NCBI RefSeq assembly: GCF_021390245.1
Contig: NZ_JAJUXH010000024.1
Coordinates: forward strand, 62,001 to 126,000
Direction of reading: 5' to 3'
Length of the DNA: 64,000 nt
Source: Dyadobacter sp. CY323
GTDB taxonomy: Bacteria > Bacteroidota > Bacteroidia > Cytophagales > Spirosomataceae
Shown: positions 25,133-35,576 of the stretch, one piece after another
Numbering within the stretch: position 1 is the stretch's first letter
Layout: each line of letters starts with the position of its first letter
Notes under the pieces: generated by a model
Told to the model about the DNA's origin: nothing
Databases searched by the model: none
The model's input: the letters and a program-made list of their open reading frames with translations, nothing else
Made by a program: the position numbers and the translations under genes

Positions 25133-26788
25133 ATGAATTCCATTGACAGAAGGCAGTTTTTATCACAGTTTTCGTTCGCTACCGCCGCGTTGGCCACGAG
25201 CGGGTTTGGGTTTACATCGCAAGTCACGCAGGACGGATTTGTTGAAGTCGAAATTGCGCCGGGAAAACTGCGGGGTGTGCGTTACGAGGGTGTTAATATA
25301 TTCAGGGGTATCCCGTATGGCGGCAAAGTTTCGGGGGACCGGAGATTTCGTCGTCCTGCGCCCGTAGAACCGTGGACGGGCGTCCGCAGCTCCGTCTTTG
25401 GTGCGCCTGCCATGCAGCCGCCCCGCCATAATGAGCCGGCGCCGGCAGAGGATTGCTTGTTTCTGAATGTATGGACACCCGCGAATGATAACAAAAAACG
25501 ACCGGTCATGTTTTACAGCCACGGCGGTGGATTTGTGATCGGGTCGGGTGCGTCGCAAAGTCAGGATGGCTCCAATCTTGCCCGGAATTTTGATGTCGTT
25601 GTGGTGCAGACCAATCACAGGCTTGGGTTGCTCGGGTTTCTTTACCTGGACGAGATTGCCGGGGCGGATTACGCCGGTTCGGGTAATATGGGCATGCTGG
25701 ACATTGTTGACGGCTTGAAATGGGTGCATGACAACATTGCTCAATTTGGCGGGGATCCCAATAATGTAATGATTTTTGGCGAATCGGGTGGGGGAGCAAA
25801 AACATCATGTTTATACGCGATGCCGTCGGCGGCCCCTTACTTCAATAAAGCATCGATTGAAAGCGGGCCCGGCGTGCGCATGACTACCAAAGAAGCAGCG
25901 GCTCAGACGACAGCCATGCTTTTGAGAGAACTTAACATTTCGCCAAAAGACTGGAGAAAGTTATTGGATGTGCCCGCGGCAGATTTGCTGGCCATTCAAA
26001 CCAAACTGCCGTCTGTCCCGCCATTTATTGATAAGGAAAAAAACAAAACGGCCCAGCCGGGTGCAGGTGGGTTTGGTCCGGTGGTGGATGGTACCGTTCT
26101 GCCGCATCATCCATTTGATCCCGCAGCTCCCGAAATATCAAAGAACAAACCGCTTCTTGTTGGCTGGAATGAAGATGAGTATAACTTTTTTATCTGGCAA
26201 CGAAAGGAAACGGAATTGGTAAAACTGGATTTTGAGGGTTTAAAGACAAAGCTCGAACCTTTCCACGGTGCGGATACGGGTAAAATGATCGGGACATATC
26301 GAAAAACCATGCCCAATGCGTCTGCAATTGACGTTTTTGTTGCCATTTCGTCCATTGCGATGATGGGGCTTGGCTCCATTGATATCGCCGAGAAGAAGGT
26401 GAAACAGAATGGCGCGCCGGTTTACTTATACAATTTCGGGTACAAGTCGGAGAAAAAGATCCTGGATACGGACTATCCGATGGGCACGCCGCACGCAATG
26501 GATATCAGTTTTAAATTCAATAACGAAGTCCCTCCCAAAGACCCGTCACAACCCAGTGAAAGTTTTTTTGGAGGCAAAAAACCAGAGCGGTTCGTAGCGT
26601 CTCACCATTTTGCAGAACTCTGGACGACTTTTGCGCGAACAGGAAAACCTGCCGCCAAAGACGTTCCTGAATGGCCCGCCTACAATCTGAAAACCCGGCC
26701 GACCATGCGCATTGATACAAAATGTGAAGTCATTAATGACCGGTTCGGAGAGGAACTGGCAATGTGGCGATCGATTAAGAAAGTATAG
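25133..26788 (+). CDS. Type-B carboxylesterase, Tat-type signal
   Basis: Alpha/beta-hydrolase of 551 residues from the ATG at 25133; a longer frame to 25073 adds 20 unlikely residues. The N-terminus MNSIDRRQFLSQFSF looks like a Tat signal. Type-B signatures: RGIPYGG, EDCLFLNVWTP, oxyanion HGGGF at 130-134, nucleophile Ser218 in FGESGGG, and GTPHAMDISF carrying the probable catalytic His. The family cleaves carboxylic esters, including p-nitrobenzyl and cocaine-like esters in characterised members. A terminator follows at 26832. Monocistronic. Confidence 0.93.
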   Translation: MNSIDRRQFLSQFSFATAALATSGFGFTSQVTQDGFVEVEIAPGKLRGVRYEGVNIFRGIPYGGKVSGDRRFRRPAPVEPWTGVRSSVFGAPAMQPPRHNEPAPAEDCLFLNVWTPANDNKKRPVMFYSHGGGFVIGSGASQSQDGSNLARNFDVVVVQTNHRLGLLGFLYLDEIAGADYAGSGNMGMLDIVDGLKWVHDNIAQFGGDPNNVMIFGESGGGAKTSCLYAMPSAAPYFNKASIESGPGVRMTTKEAAAQTTAMLLRELNISPKDWRKLLDVPAADLLAIQTKLPSVPPFIDKEKNKTAQPGAGGFGPVVDGTVLPHHPFDPAAPEISKNKPLLVGWNEDEYNFFIWQRKETELVKLDFEGLKTKLEPFHGADTGKMIGTYRKTMPNASAIDVFVAISSIAMMGLGSIDIAEKKVKQNGAPVYLYNFGYKSEKKILDTDYPMGTPHAMDISFKFNNEVPPKDPSQPSESFFGGKKPERFVASHHFAELWTTFARTGKPAAKDVPEWPAYNLKTRPTMRIDTKCEVINDRFGEELAMWRSIKKV

Positions 26789-26831
26789 CCACTGGCTATG
26801 GGTTGGTACTTCACATTAATTTAATCTACGG

Positions 26832-26866
26832 AGCAACCGGCATTTGAGCGGGTTGCCCCTTTTTTT
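26832..26866 (+). terminator. Terminator after carboxylesterase
   Basis: GCAACC / GGTTGC stem with a loop of about 12 bases followed by CCTTTTTTT. It lies 44 bases downstream of the carboxylesterase stop. Confidence 0.65.
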
Positions 26867-27028
26867 GTGTAGGTGCTCTGACATAAGCCGGATAAGTGCG
26901 GGTTTTAATCGTTTTTTTTCATCGGATTGTGCCGGTAACACGCCAAGTAAGCCCAGGGGCATAGAAATTTTCTTACTTTTAGTTTATGTTCTCACACCCT
27001 GATTGGAAAACTTACCTGACTTTCTTCT

Positions 27029-28087
27029 ATGAAAAAAATATTTCAATGGACTTATATAACACCCGCTATTGCATGGATTTTCTACTTGTTGGTACCAACA
27101 GGTACCGGTTTTTTAGTCAATTTCCTGGCCACGATCGCTCTGATCGGCGGTGTGCTTTCGGCTGTGCACCATGCTGAAGTCGTAGCACACAGAGTAGGTG
27201 AGCCATACGGTACGATCATTTTAGCAGTGGCTGTAACACTTTTGGAAGCTTCAATCATCGTGTCACTGATGCTCACGGGAGGTGAAGGTGCCGATACCTA
27301 TGCGCGAGACACCCTGTTTGCGGCCGTCATGCTCATCCTTAATGGTATCCTCGGTATCAGTATGTTTGTAGGCGCCATTAAATATAAGGAACAGAGTTTT
27401 GAGACAAAAAGCGTAACAATTGCTTTGGTAAGCCTGGTGTCGATCCTCGTGCTTACACTGGTACTGCCGAATTATACTACCAGCATCGCCGGTCCTTCTT
27501 ACAGTGCGCCACAGCTGATCGCCATTGGCATTTGTTGCCTGGTAATTTACGGGTCATTTATATTCACGCAGACCATCAGGCACCGCGAGTATTTTGTGGT
27601 GGGGGAATCAGGCGAAGAAAAGGCGGTTTCACGGTCAGAAGCCTTCATTAGTCTGGGTCTGCTGCTCGTATGTCTAGGGATCGTTATTTTACTGGCTAAA
27701 AACCTTTCCCCGGTAATTGAAGGCGGGGTTATAGCGGCTGGCCTGCCTACTGCATTGGTGGGTGTAGCGATTGCAACGGTTATACTGTTGCCGGAAGGCA
27801 TATCCGCCATCCGCGCGGCCAGACGTAACCAGTATCAGACAAGCATTAATCTCGCATTGGGTTCAGCATTGGCAAGTATCGGCCTCAGCATTCCTACCGT
27901 AGCAGTGGTTTGCACAGTAATGGATTTACCGCTTGTGCTGGGGCTAGACATGAAATCGATGATGCTGCTTGGACTTTCTGTTTTTACCGTCATGCTTTCA
28001 CTCAACAAAGGTCAGACAAATGGATTATATGCAATGGTGCTTTTGATCAACCTCATGATGTACATATTCACCATCATATTTCATTGA
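27029..28087 (+). CDS. Ca2+(Na+)/H+ antiporter, ChaA-like
   Basis: Inner-membrane cation/proton antiporter of 352 residues with about 11 membrane helices in two homologous halves. The first conserved repeat is AVHHAEVVAHRVGEPYGTIILAVAVTLLEASIIVSLML, with the acidic Glu residues expected for cation binding, and the second is ALVGVAIATVILLPEGISAIRAA. This matches the ChaA branch of the CaCA superfamily, which extrudes Ca2+ or Na+/K+ in exchange for protons. A KtrB/KtrA potassium system follows on the same strand, so this stretch is an ion-homeostasis group. Confidence 0.9.
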   Translation: MKKIFQWTYITPAIAWIFYLLVPTGTGFLVNFLATIALIGGVLSAVHHAEVVAHRVGEPYGTIILAVAVTLLEASIIVSLMLTGGEGADTYARDTLFAAVMLILNGILGISMFVGAIKYKEQSFETKSVTIALVSLVSILVLTLVLPNYTTSIAGPSYSAPQLIAIGICCLVIYGSFIFTQTIRHREYFVVGESGEEKAVSRSEAFISLGLLLVCLGIVILLAKNLSPVIEGGVIAAGLPTALVGVAIATVILLPEGISAIRAARRNQYQTSINLALGSALASIGLSIPTVAVVCTVMDLPLVLGLDMKSMMLLGLSVFTVMLSLNKGQTNGLYAMVLLINLMMYIFTIIFH

Positions 28088-28180
28088 AATAACGGCTGTC
28101 CGGACTGTGGGCAGAAGAAATTTCGGTCGGAGTGATTATCGCCGGCCGCAGATAATGGCATGCAACTTGCCAAATAACCT

Positions 28181-28188
28181 TATGTTTG
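28181..28188 (+). promoter_or_regulatory. Candidate -7 element TATGTTTG before ktrB
   Basis: Exact TAnnTTTG match 20 bases ahead of the KtrB ATG. The nearest TTG is only 11 bases upstream, closer than usual, so the call rests on the -7 part alone. Confidence 0.3.
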
Positions 28189-28208
28189 TGGTTAAACATG
28201 AGGGGTGA

Positions 28209-29978
28209 ATGGATGAAAAAATAAGACAGTTACGGAAATCGCTGGATCTCATATTGATCGCAATGAGTGTCGTTTGCTCGATGGTAATTGTTTTTCATCT
28301 GGGCTACAACACCGATCCGAAGATCGAGCAGCTTACAAACCGTATACTTGAATGGTGTTTTCTTTTTTTCGCCGTTGCGCTGGCTGCGAAGTTATTCACC
28401 GCATTCAAAAGCAAATCTTCGGTTATCTCACGCGTCGGAGAGGCATTGTTGTTTTTCTTTTTCGTTGCCGTTATCATCGCCGACAGCTATCATTTTTCAG
28501 CGACCGATGGCACCGAGCTTGTCAAGCCAGAATGGATGTATCTGGGCATTTTTGCCATTCTGATCATTGAAGTTTCAAAGCAGACGCTGTTTTTCGATAA
28601 GTTCTATTTCAATCCGACCCTGCTTTTCGTGCTGAGCTTTCTGGCATTGATCCTGATTGGAACCGCGCTGCTGCTGTTGCCTAAAACGACCCAGCATCAG
28701 CAGCTTACTTTCGTCGATGCACTGTTTATGGCGACCAGTGCAGTTTGCATTACCGGCCTGTCGGTTGTAGACATATCCACGGAATTTACTCGTTTCGGGC
28801 AGACGATCCTGCTGGTGCTGGTGCAGATCGGCGGGCTGGGGATTATGACATTTACCGGCTTTTTCGGCTACTTTTTCTCAGGAGGTTTTTCGTATAAAAA
28901 CCAGTTGATGTTCACCGAACTGATTGGCGAGAACAAGGTCAGCTCAGTTATTTCGACCTTATATAAAATTATACTGGTCACCTTTTTCTTCGAAATACTC
29001 GGAGGTATATTCATCTATCTGAGCCTGGACGCGGCCAGTTTCGAAAGCCCCGCGGAAAGACTGTATTTTACTGTTTTTCATGCGGTTTCAGCATTCTGTA
29101 ATGCGGGATTTTCCATTTTGCCCGATGGATTGAACCATGGCACGCTGCGGTTTAATTACCAACTTCATCTGTCCATTATTCTGCTGTTTGTGATGGGCGG
29201 GCTAGGTTTCGGTATCATTTTCAATTCCTACGAGTTCATTAAACGGTGGGTGTTAAATCTTTACCATAGAGTCAGGCACGGCCGACATTTTCTTCACCGT
29301 GCGAGAGTGATTGCATTTAACTCTAAAATCATCGCCTATACCAGCTTCTTCCTGATCTTGTTTGGGTTTGTTATGGTGTTCATTTTGGAATTCAGGCATA
29401 CACTTCTGGCACATGAAAGCTATTTCGGAAAAATTGTTACCGCCTTATTTATTGGTACAAGCCCGCGATCGGCGGGTTTTAATACCGTCATCATGAGTGA
29501 GCTGGCTTTCCCGACTGTAATGCTGCTGTTCTTATTAATGTGGATCGGGGCAGCACCGGGCTCGACGGGAGGAGGGATCAAAGTCACCACATTTGCATTG
29601 GCCACACTCAATATCCTGACGCTGGCCAGGGGTAAAGACAGCATCGAAGTGTTTGGAAGGAGAATTTCGGAAGAGTCAGTTTCCAGGGCTCTGGGCATTA
29701 TTTCCCTGTCTCTGATATTTTTGGGCGCGGCCATTTTTATGCTATCCATTACAGATCCGGACAAAAATCTTTTATCACTCGCATTCGAAACCTTTTCAGC
29801 TTACAGCACCACAGGTCTCAGCCTGGGCGTTACACCCGAGCTGAGCCAGGCTGGCCGGTTGGTTATCATTTTGACTATGTTTGTCGGCAGGGTAGGCTCA
29901 CTGACCCTGTTGGTCGCATTTGTAAAAAAGGCAAAGCCCACAGAATACAAGCTCCCCGGTGAGCAAATGAACTTTTAA
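28209..29978 (+). CDS. ktrB: TrkH/KtrB-type potassium channel subunit
   Basis: Inner-membrane K+ translocating subunit of 589 residues. The four selectivity-filter loops are intact: VCITGLS, CNAGFS, RSAGFN and TTGLS, each with the conserved glycine. The core begins at about residue 137; ahead of it lies an extra block of about 120 residues with roughly four hydrophobic helices that the usual 450-residue KtrB lacks. It should form a dimer over a KtrA ring encoded 12 bases downstream. The extension may sense membrane state or bind a partner. Confidence 0.92.
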   Translation: MDEKIRQLRKSLDLILIAMSVVCSMVIVFHLGYNTDPKIEQLTNRILEWCFLFFAVALAAKLFTAFKSKSSVISRVGEALLFFFFVAVIIADSYHFSATDGTELVKPEWMYLGIFAILIIEVSKQTLFFDKFYFNPTLLFVLSFLALILIGTALLLLPKTTQHQQLTFVDALFMATSAVCITGLSVVDISTEFTRFGQTILLVLVQIGGLGIMTFTGFFGYFFSGGFSYKNQLMFTELIGENKVSSVISTLYKIILVTFFFEILGGIFIYLSLDAASFESPAERLYFTVFHAVSAFCNAGFSILPDGLNHGTLRFNYQLHLSIILLFVMGGLGFGIIFNSYEFIKRWVLNLYHRVRHGRHFLHRARVIAFNSKIIAYTSFFLILFGFVMVFILEFRHTLLAHESYFGKIVTALFIGTSPRSAGFNTVIMSELAFPTVMLLFLLMWIGAAPGSTGGGIKVTTFALATLNILTLARGKDSIEVFGRRISEESVSRALGIISLSLIFLGAAIFMLSITDPDKNLLSLAFETFSAYSTTGLSLGVTPELSQAGRLVIILTMFVGRVGSLTLLVAFVKKAKPTEYKLPGEQMNF

Positions 29979-29989
29979 AGCGGATAGGC

Positions 29990-30667
29990 ATGAAATACAT
30001 CATATTTGGATTGGGGAGTTTTGGGAAATCACTGGCAATAAGGCTGACCGAACTGGGACATGAAACCATCGGGGTTGATAACAACATGCAAAAAGTGGAG
30101 CAGCTCAAAGAGCGGATCACGCACACGGTTTGCATGGATTGTACCGATAAGAATGCGGTCAGCTCACTTCCGCTCAAAGATGCGGACGCATGTATTGTCG
30201 CCATTGGAGAAGATGAAGGTGCGTCTCTGCTTTCGACGGCGTTGCTCAAACAGCTCGGCGTCAAAAAGATCATCGGCCGCGTCGTTTCAGATCTTCAAAA
30301 AACAGTACTGGAAGCAATGCAGATTGAGGAATACATTTTACCAGAGGAAGAGTCGGCAGAAAGGCTCGCGATGCGGCTGGACAATTCAGGCATTGTCGAC
30401 TCATTTAAAGTATCCGAAAAGTACAGCATTATCGAAATCCGCGTCCCGGCGCGCTATGTCGGCATGACCCTCGCCCAAGCCGACCTGACTAACCGTTACA
30501 ACGTCATTGTACTGACGGTGCTCACATTATCCAAAGGATCCGAGAATGGGCTTGCCAAAATCTTTAAACGGGCGTCCGGCATTGCTACGCCTCAGACGGT
30601 AATGCATGAAAATGAAGTACTGGTTCTGTTTGGGGAATTGAGTGATATCGAAAAGCTGATGCACTGA
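29990..30667 (+). CDS. ktrA: KtrA/TrkA-type K+ regulatory subunit
   Basis: Cytoplasmic gating ring protein of 225 residues. An RCK_N Rossmann domain opens YIIFGLGSFGKSLAIRL with GxGxxG and an acidic Asp at the end of strand 2 (IGVDNN) for NAD(H)/ATP; the RCK_C domain follows from about 135. Twelve bases after ktrB in the same operon. It controls K+ flux in response to nucleotides and possibly c-di-AMP, a family property that cannot be confirmed here. Confidence 0.93.
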   Translation: MKYIIFGLGSFGKSLAIRLTELGHETIGVDNNMQKVEQLKERITHTVCMDCTDKNAVSSLPLKDADACIVAIGEDEGASLLSTALLKQLGVKKIIGRVVSDLQKTVLEAMQIEEYILPEEESAERLAMRLDNSGIVDSFKVSEKYSIIEIRVPARYVGMTLAQADLTNRYNVIVLTVLTLSKGSENGLAKIFKRASGIATPQTVMHENEVLVLFGELSDIEKLMH

Positions 30668-30697
30668 GCCTGAACCCCTAAACGCAAGGTTATCAAG

Positions 30698-30724
30698 AGA
30701 TCGTCCCACCAGACGATCTTTTTG
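30698..30724 (+). terminator. Terminator after ktrA
   Basis: Perfect 8-bp stem AGATCGTC / GACGATCT with a 6-base loop followed by TTTTTG. It ends the potassium operon 31 bases after its last stop. Confidence 0.85.
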
Positions 30725-30857
30725 TATTTAATAAGCGATGCATGCAATCACCACGACTTAATTATGGCACAGTATTTATACAATAGATGCAATTTTTTTT
30801 GCGCCTTCGGAGTAAGTAACTGTGTTAAGATTATTTCAAATAAATAAACCAACAACT

Positions 30858-33800
30858 ATGCGCTATCCCTATACTCTGTTTCAGATTTTGATTCTATTGT
30901 TAACCGGTGTCGGAACCGCATCTGCGCAGGGCAGGGAAATTACCGGCGTGGTGCAGACAGCCACAGGCGAGTCGCTGCCCGGAGCTACGGTGCTCATTGC
31001 TGGGACCAGCTCGGCAACGATCGCAGATGCCGACGGTAAATTTTCCATTACCGCACAAACCGGGCAAACGTTACGGGTTTCTTTTATCGGCTATCTCGCG
31101 TCGGACGTTCCCGTGACGGATCAGTCTGCCTACACGATCCAGCTCGCCGAAGACGCGCAGAATCTTGAAGAATTTGTCGTGATCGGCTACCAGTCGGTGC
31201 GGCGGACGGACCTGACGGGCGCTACCGGAATTATCGATGCCCAAAATACGAACAAGCGTATTGCCCGGTCGGTGCCGGAAGCGTTGCAGGGTATGACACC
31301 CGGCGTGGCGGTGCGCAATGGCGGCGCGCCAGGCCAGGAAGCGGTAGTGAATATACGTGGACTGAGTACGCTGTTCGGTAATGCAAGTCCTCTGTATGTG
31401 ATCGACGGCATGCTCGCCGATGCGAATACCACCGTGAATCCCAATGATGTAGAAACCATACAAGTTTTAAAAGATGCATCCGCGGCCGCCATTTACGGCT
31501 CGCGGGCTGCGAATGGAGTAATTATTATTACTACCAAAAAAGGAAAGGAAGGTCCGCTGAAAGTAGACGCTACGGCCCGCTTTGGTCTCTCATCGCTTCC
31601 CAAAAGGTGGGATATGATGAATGCGCAGGAATACGTGGCGACTAATACCCGCGCATATCAGGCAGCAGGTTACGCATTGCAGCCCGCAGTCGCTAATTTC
31701 AACGGAGCGGTGAATACCAATTGGGCAGATCAGCTGTTGCAGACAGGTAGTATTCAGGATTATAATGTGAGCTTATCGGGTGGGGGAAAAGACAGTAAGT
31801 TCCTGATTTCCGGCTCTTATTTTGCTGACGAAGGTGTGTTGAAAGCCCGCGATTTCCAGCGGGCGTCTGTACGGATCAATACAGAAGCGACGCGCAATAA
31901 ATTTACTTTTGGCGAAAACCTGATGATTTCCAGTACCGAGCGCAATACGCCTTTTCAGGGTGGATTTGCGGAGGGGAACGCCTGGTACGATATCTGGACC
32001 AGTTTGCCGATCATTCCGGTACAAAGCGCCGATCTGGCCAGTACTTCCAATCCGGGCGGCTGGGGTTATGGCTCATTTAATGCACGCTCATTTGCCAGAA
32101 ACCAGGTGGCGATCAATGACATTACCAAAACTACCTTCAATTTTTTCAAAGTATTAGGAAACGCCTATCTCGACTATAAAATCCTGAAAGGCCTGAGTTA
32201 CCGGTTCAATGCAGGGCTTGAAACCAGTTTCGACAAAACCAATAATATAAGAAAAGAAGGACTCTGGTACTGGAACCAGTCACCCGATTTCAGTAGTGTC
32301 GGGCAGAACCGGGCGCAGTTTCTGAGCTACCTGTTTGAGCATACCCTGAATTTTAACCACACCATTGGTAAACATACTATCAACGGCGTAGTGGGTTACA
32401 CCCAGCAAACGATCAAAACGGACGATCTGGGCGGTCGGCGTTTGCAGCTTGGCGTTTATGGCGGCGATTACTTCACAACCATCAACTCAGCCAGCGGCGG
32501 AATGACATCCTCGGGAACACGCTCGCAAACGCTCATTAATTCTGCATTAGGCAGGTTAAATTACAATTACGCCGAAAAGTACTACCTCACATTTACATTC
32601 CGTGCCGATAAGGATTCCCGTTTCTCCCCCGCGCACCGCACAGGCTATTTTCCCTCGGCGGCAGCTTCCTGGAAAATCAGTAATGAAGAATTTTTTAAAT
32701 CCGACCTTGTTACCGAGCTGAAACTGAGAGGATCTTACGGGGTACTGGGCTCGGCCAACCTGAGCAATTACCAGTTTACCGGCTTTCTGAACCAGGCGCC
32801 ACGGGCTGTTTTTGGTTCGGGACAAACGGAATTTCCAGGCGCAACGCAGGCGAGGCTGGTGTATGAAGACATTAAATGGGAACAAAAAGCGACAACCAAC
32901 ATCGGTGCCGATCTGGTGCTTTTTAACAATAAACTAGCGATTACCATCGACGCATTCCGCTCGGTGGCGAAGGATGTTTTGCTCTCGCTTCCATTGCCTC
33001 TTTACATTGGAAACCTGCAGGGTGACCCGCTGGTGAACATCGGTTCCATTGAAAATAAAGGGATTGAGTTCGATTTTACTTACCGCCAGACTTCCGGGCC
33101 TTTTACATGGAGCGTCGCGCCGAATTTCAGTTTGATCAGAAATAAGGTACTTGCTCTCGGGAACTTAGGGGTAGATGAAGAAACCGGTGAGCCGAGAAAT
33201 TACATTCAGTCGGGCAATACCCGCTCGCAGGTGGGCCGCTCCATTGGGGAGTATTACCTGATCAAAACAGACGGACTTTTCCAAAACGATGAAGAAGTGC
33301 AGGCCCACAAAGCACAGGCTGCGTACGCCAAACCCGGGGATGTTCGCTATGTAAACCGCATCGACCAGGGAACAAATGATGATATCAATGACCGCGACCG
33401 CACATTCGCAGGCAGCCCGTGGCCCAAACTTACCTCGGGGTTGATCCTGAATGGAACATGGTCGGGCTTTTCGCTAAATGTTCAGTTTTACGGCGCATTT
33501 GGTCAGAAGTTATATAATGATGTGAGAAGGGAAATAGACGGAATGGGTTATTCCAATTACCGCCGGGATATTAATCCGTGGACACCTGAGAATACCGGTA
33601 CCGATTTTCCCCGACTTGGGGTTTCGTACTCGACAGGTGCTGCGGGCGACCCGGCCAGCGCCGACCGTGGAATCGTCTCCAATGTGCGTGCCAACACCGA
33701 TCGGTGGCTGGAAAACGGTTCTTATTTAAGGTTGAGAAATGTGGAACTCTCGTATACAATTCCACAAAACGTGACCAGCAAATTGTCTGTAAGCAATGCA

Positions 33801-33959
33801 AGGATTTATGTGAGCGCACAAAACCTGGCGACTTTTACCAAATACACCGGACTTGATCCCGATGTAGTCGGAGCGAATTTCAACCTCGAACCCGGCGTGG
33901 ACCTGGGAGGTTATCCCGCCTCGCGCATCATTTCATTCGGCCTTAATCTGGGCTTCTGA
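30858..33959 (+). CDS. SusC/RagA TonB-dependent receptor (arabinan-type locus)
   Basis: Outer-membrane importer of 1033 residues from the ATG at 30858. Signal peptide to ASAQG, carboxypeptidase-regulatory-like domain (GVVQTATGESLPGATVLIAG), plug (VLKDASAAAIYGSRAANGVIIITTKKGK) and barrel ending LNLGF. Unlike the other two SusC proteins in the window it lacks an STN domain, and no sigma/FecR pair is attached, so its control must come from elsewhere. SusD, a small lipoprotein and two GH43 enzymes follow, implying uptake of arabinose- or xylose-containing oligosaccharides. Confidence 0.95.
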   Translation: MRYPYTLFQILILLLTGVGTASAQGREITGVVQTATGESLPGATVLIAGTSSATIADADGKFSITAQTGQTLRVSFIGYLASDVPVTDQSAYTIQLAEDAQNLEEFVVIGYQSVRRTDLTGATGIIDAQNTNKRIARSVPEALQGMTPGVAVRNGGAPGQEAVVNIRGLSTLFGNASPLYVIDGMLADANTTVNPNDVETIQVLKDASAAAIYGSRAANGVIIITTKKGKEGPLKVDATARFGLSSLPKRWDMMNAQEYVATNTRAYQAAGYALQPAVANFNGAVNTNWADQLLQTGSIQDYNVSLSGGGKDSKFLISGSYFADEGVLKARDFQRASVRINTEATRNKFTFGENLMISSTERNTPFQGGFAEGNAWYDIWTSLPIIPVQSADLASTSNPGGWGYGSFNARSFARNQVAINDITKTTFNFFKVLGNAYLDYKILKGLSYRFNAGLETSFDKTNNIRKEGLWYWNQSPDFSSVGQNRAQFLSYLFEHTLNFNHTIGKHTINGVVGYTQQTIKTDDLGGRRLQLGVYGGDYFTTINSASGGMTSSGTRSQTLINSALGRLNYNYAEKYYLTFTFRADKDSRFSPAHRTGYFPSAAASWKISNEEFFKSDLVTELKLRGSYGVLGSANLSNYQFTGFLNQAPRAVFGSGQTEFPGATQARLVYEDIKWEQKATTNIGADLVLFNNKLAITIDAFRSVAKDVLLSLPLPLYIGNLQGDPLVNIGSIENKGIEFDFTYRQTSGPFTWSVAPNFSLIRNKVLALGNLGVDEETGEPRNYIQSGNTRSQVGRSIGEYYLIKTDGLFQNDEEVQAHKAQAAYAKPGDVRYVNRIDQGTNDDINDRDRTFAGSPWPKLTSGLILNGTWSGFSLNVQFYGAFGQKLYNDVRREIDGMGYSNYRRDINPWTPENTGTDFPRLGVSYSTGAAGDPASADRGIVSNVRANTDRWLENGSYLRLRNVELSYTIPQNVTSKLSVSNARIYVSAQNLATFTKYTGLDPDVVGANFNLEPGVDLGGYPASRIISFGLNLGF

Positions 33960-33989
33960 CAATCGGCCATTTATCCAAAAGACATCGAC

Positions 33990-35531
33990 ATGAAAAAGAT
34001 ATTTTTGCTTACCTCAATGATTTTATTGGTTGCCAGTGCCTGTAACCGCGATTTTGACCAGCCTAACCCGAACAGTCCCACGATCGCATCGTTCTGGAAA
34101 AGCGAAACGGATGCGGTGAAAGGCATCAATGCCGTGTACAGCACATTCCATCGCACGGCCACGCTCTATTCCAGGTTTTTATTTTACCATGGAATGCTCC
34201 GGTCGGACGAGGGCTACGGTTCCGGTGGCGACATTACGCTAAACAACATCATGAGTTTCAACCAGACCAACTACAACGAAGGTCTGACTGCCGGGACCTG
34301 GCAAAACCTGTTTATCGGCGTATTCAGGGCGAACCAGGTGCTGGCTTATGTGCCAGGCATTGAAATGAATGAAGGGTTGAAAAACCGCATTATCGGCGAA
34401 GCAAAGTTTTTGAGAGGATTGTTTTATTTCAATCTGACCTTATATTTCGGCCGGCCGCCAATCATACTGGAACCTTCCGAGCCAACGGACCGGCCCTCGA
34501 ATGCAACCAATGCGGAAGCCTGGGCACAGGTGGAAAAGGACCTGACCGAAGCGGCAACGACTCTGCCGCTCAGCTACACCGGCGACGATCTGGGTCGTGC
34601 CACGCGGGGCGCTGCAATGGGTTTATTAGGAAAAGCGTATCTGCAGCAAGGAAAATACCAGGAAGCGGTTACCGCACTTGCATTTTTTATTACGGGCGAA
34701 GGAAAAGGCTTGTATTCGCTCACAGCCAATTATCAGGACAATTTCAAGGCTTCCACCGAGAACAACAGCGAGTCTGTTTTTGAAATACAATTCAGGTTTA
34801 ATCCTAATGAAAATACCGACGACGACGTGGACGAAACCCGCATTAACAACACGGGAACATCCATTGCCCAGTTTTACGCGCCGCGAGGCGTGGGCTTTTC
34901 CGATGGTGGGGCGCGCCGCTGGCTTATCGGTGAATTTGAAAAAGAAAAGACGGCATCGGGTGCCAGGGATCCGAGACTTGCAGCGACACTGTTATTCGAT
35001 TCCACCGACGTGCGCGGTCCGCAGTTCACGATGATCTACGGGCAGACATTCGCCAGCCGTTATGGTACGAATACCGGCGAAAGCAGCGCAGTTTGGTTTC
35101 GGAAACAATTAAATGACAATGAGCCCGGACGGACCGAGGAAGGTTTCAGGTCGCCTAACAACCACCGGCTGTTGAGATATGCCGATATTTTGCTCATGTA
35201 CGCCGAGGCGCTCAATGGGATCGGGCAGACTGCGCAGGCTTATCCATTTGTGGATATGGTACGTGTACGTGCCGGGCTGAGGCCGCTGAATCAAGCGGCG
35301 GGCTGGAATCAGGCACAATTTCTTGCTCAGATCAAACACGAGCGCATTACCGAGCTCACCGGCGAGGGCTGGCGTTTTGCCGATCTGCAGCGCTGGGGCG
35401 AGCTGGGGCCGCAGCTGGCGGTGAGAGATCCGGAATTTACCAATTTTGTTAAAAACAGAAATGAATGGTACCCCATCCCGCAATCGGACATTGACTTAAA
35501 TCCAAATCTGACACAGAACCCGGGTTATTGA
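33990..35531 (+). CDS. SusD/RagB surface lipoprotein (arabinan-type locus)
   Basis: Substrate-binding lipoprotein of 513 residues, partner of the SusC gene 30 bases upstream. Lipoprotein signal LLTSMILLVASAC. SusD signatures: EAKFLRGLFYFNLTLYFG, ILLMYAEALNGIGQT and ITELTGEGWRFADLQRWGEL, ending NPNLTQNPGY. It folds as a TPR-type helical lid over SusC at the cell surface. Confidence 0.95.
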   Translation: MKKIFLLTSMILLVASACNRDFDQPNPNSPTIASFWKSETDAVKGINAVYSTFHRTATLYSRFLFYHGMLRSDEGYGSGGDITLNNIMSFNQTNYNEGLTAGTWQNLFIGVFRANQVLAYVPGIEMNEGLKNRIIGEAKFLRGLFYFNLTLYFGRPPIILEPSEPTDRPSNATNAEAWAQVEKDLTEAATTLPLSYTGDDLGRATRGAAMGLLGKAYLQQGKYQEAVTALAFFITGEGKGLYSLTANYQDNFKASTENNSESVFEIQFRFNPNENTDDDVDETRINNTGTSIAQFYAPRGVGFSDGGARRWLIGEFEKEKTASGARDPRLAATLLFDSTDVRGPQFTMIYGQTFASRYGTNTGESSAVWFRKQLNDNEPGRTEEGFRSPNNHRLLRYADILLMYAEALNGIGQTAQAYPFVDMVRVRAGLRPLNQAAGWNQAQFLAQIKHERITELTGEGWRFADLQRWGELGPQLAVRDPEFTNFVKNRNEWYPIPQSDIDLNPNLTQNPGY

Positions 35532-35576
35532 TTTTGGTAATTATAAATATTGTTTTTCCGCAAAACCTGAATTTTT

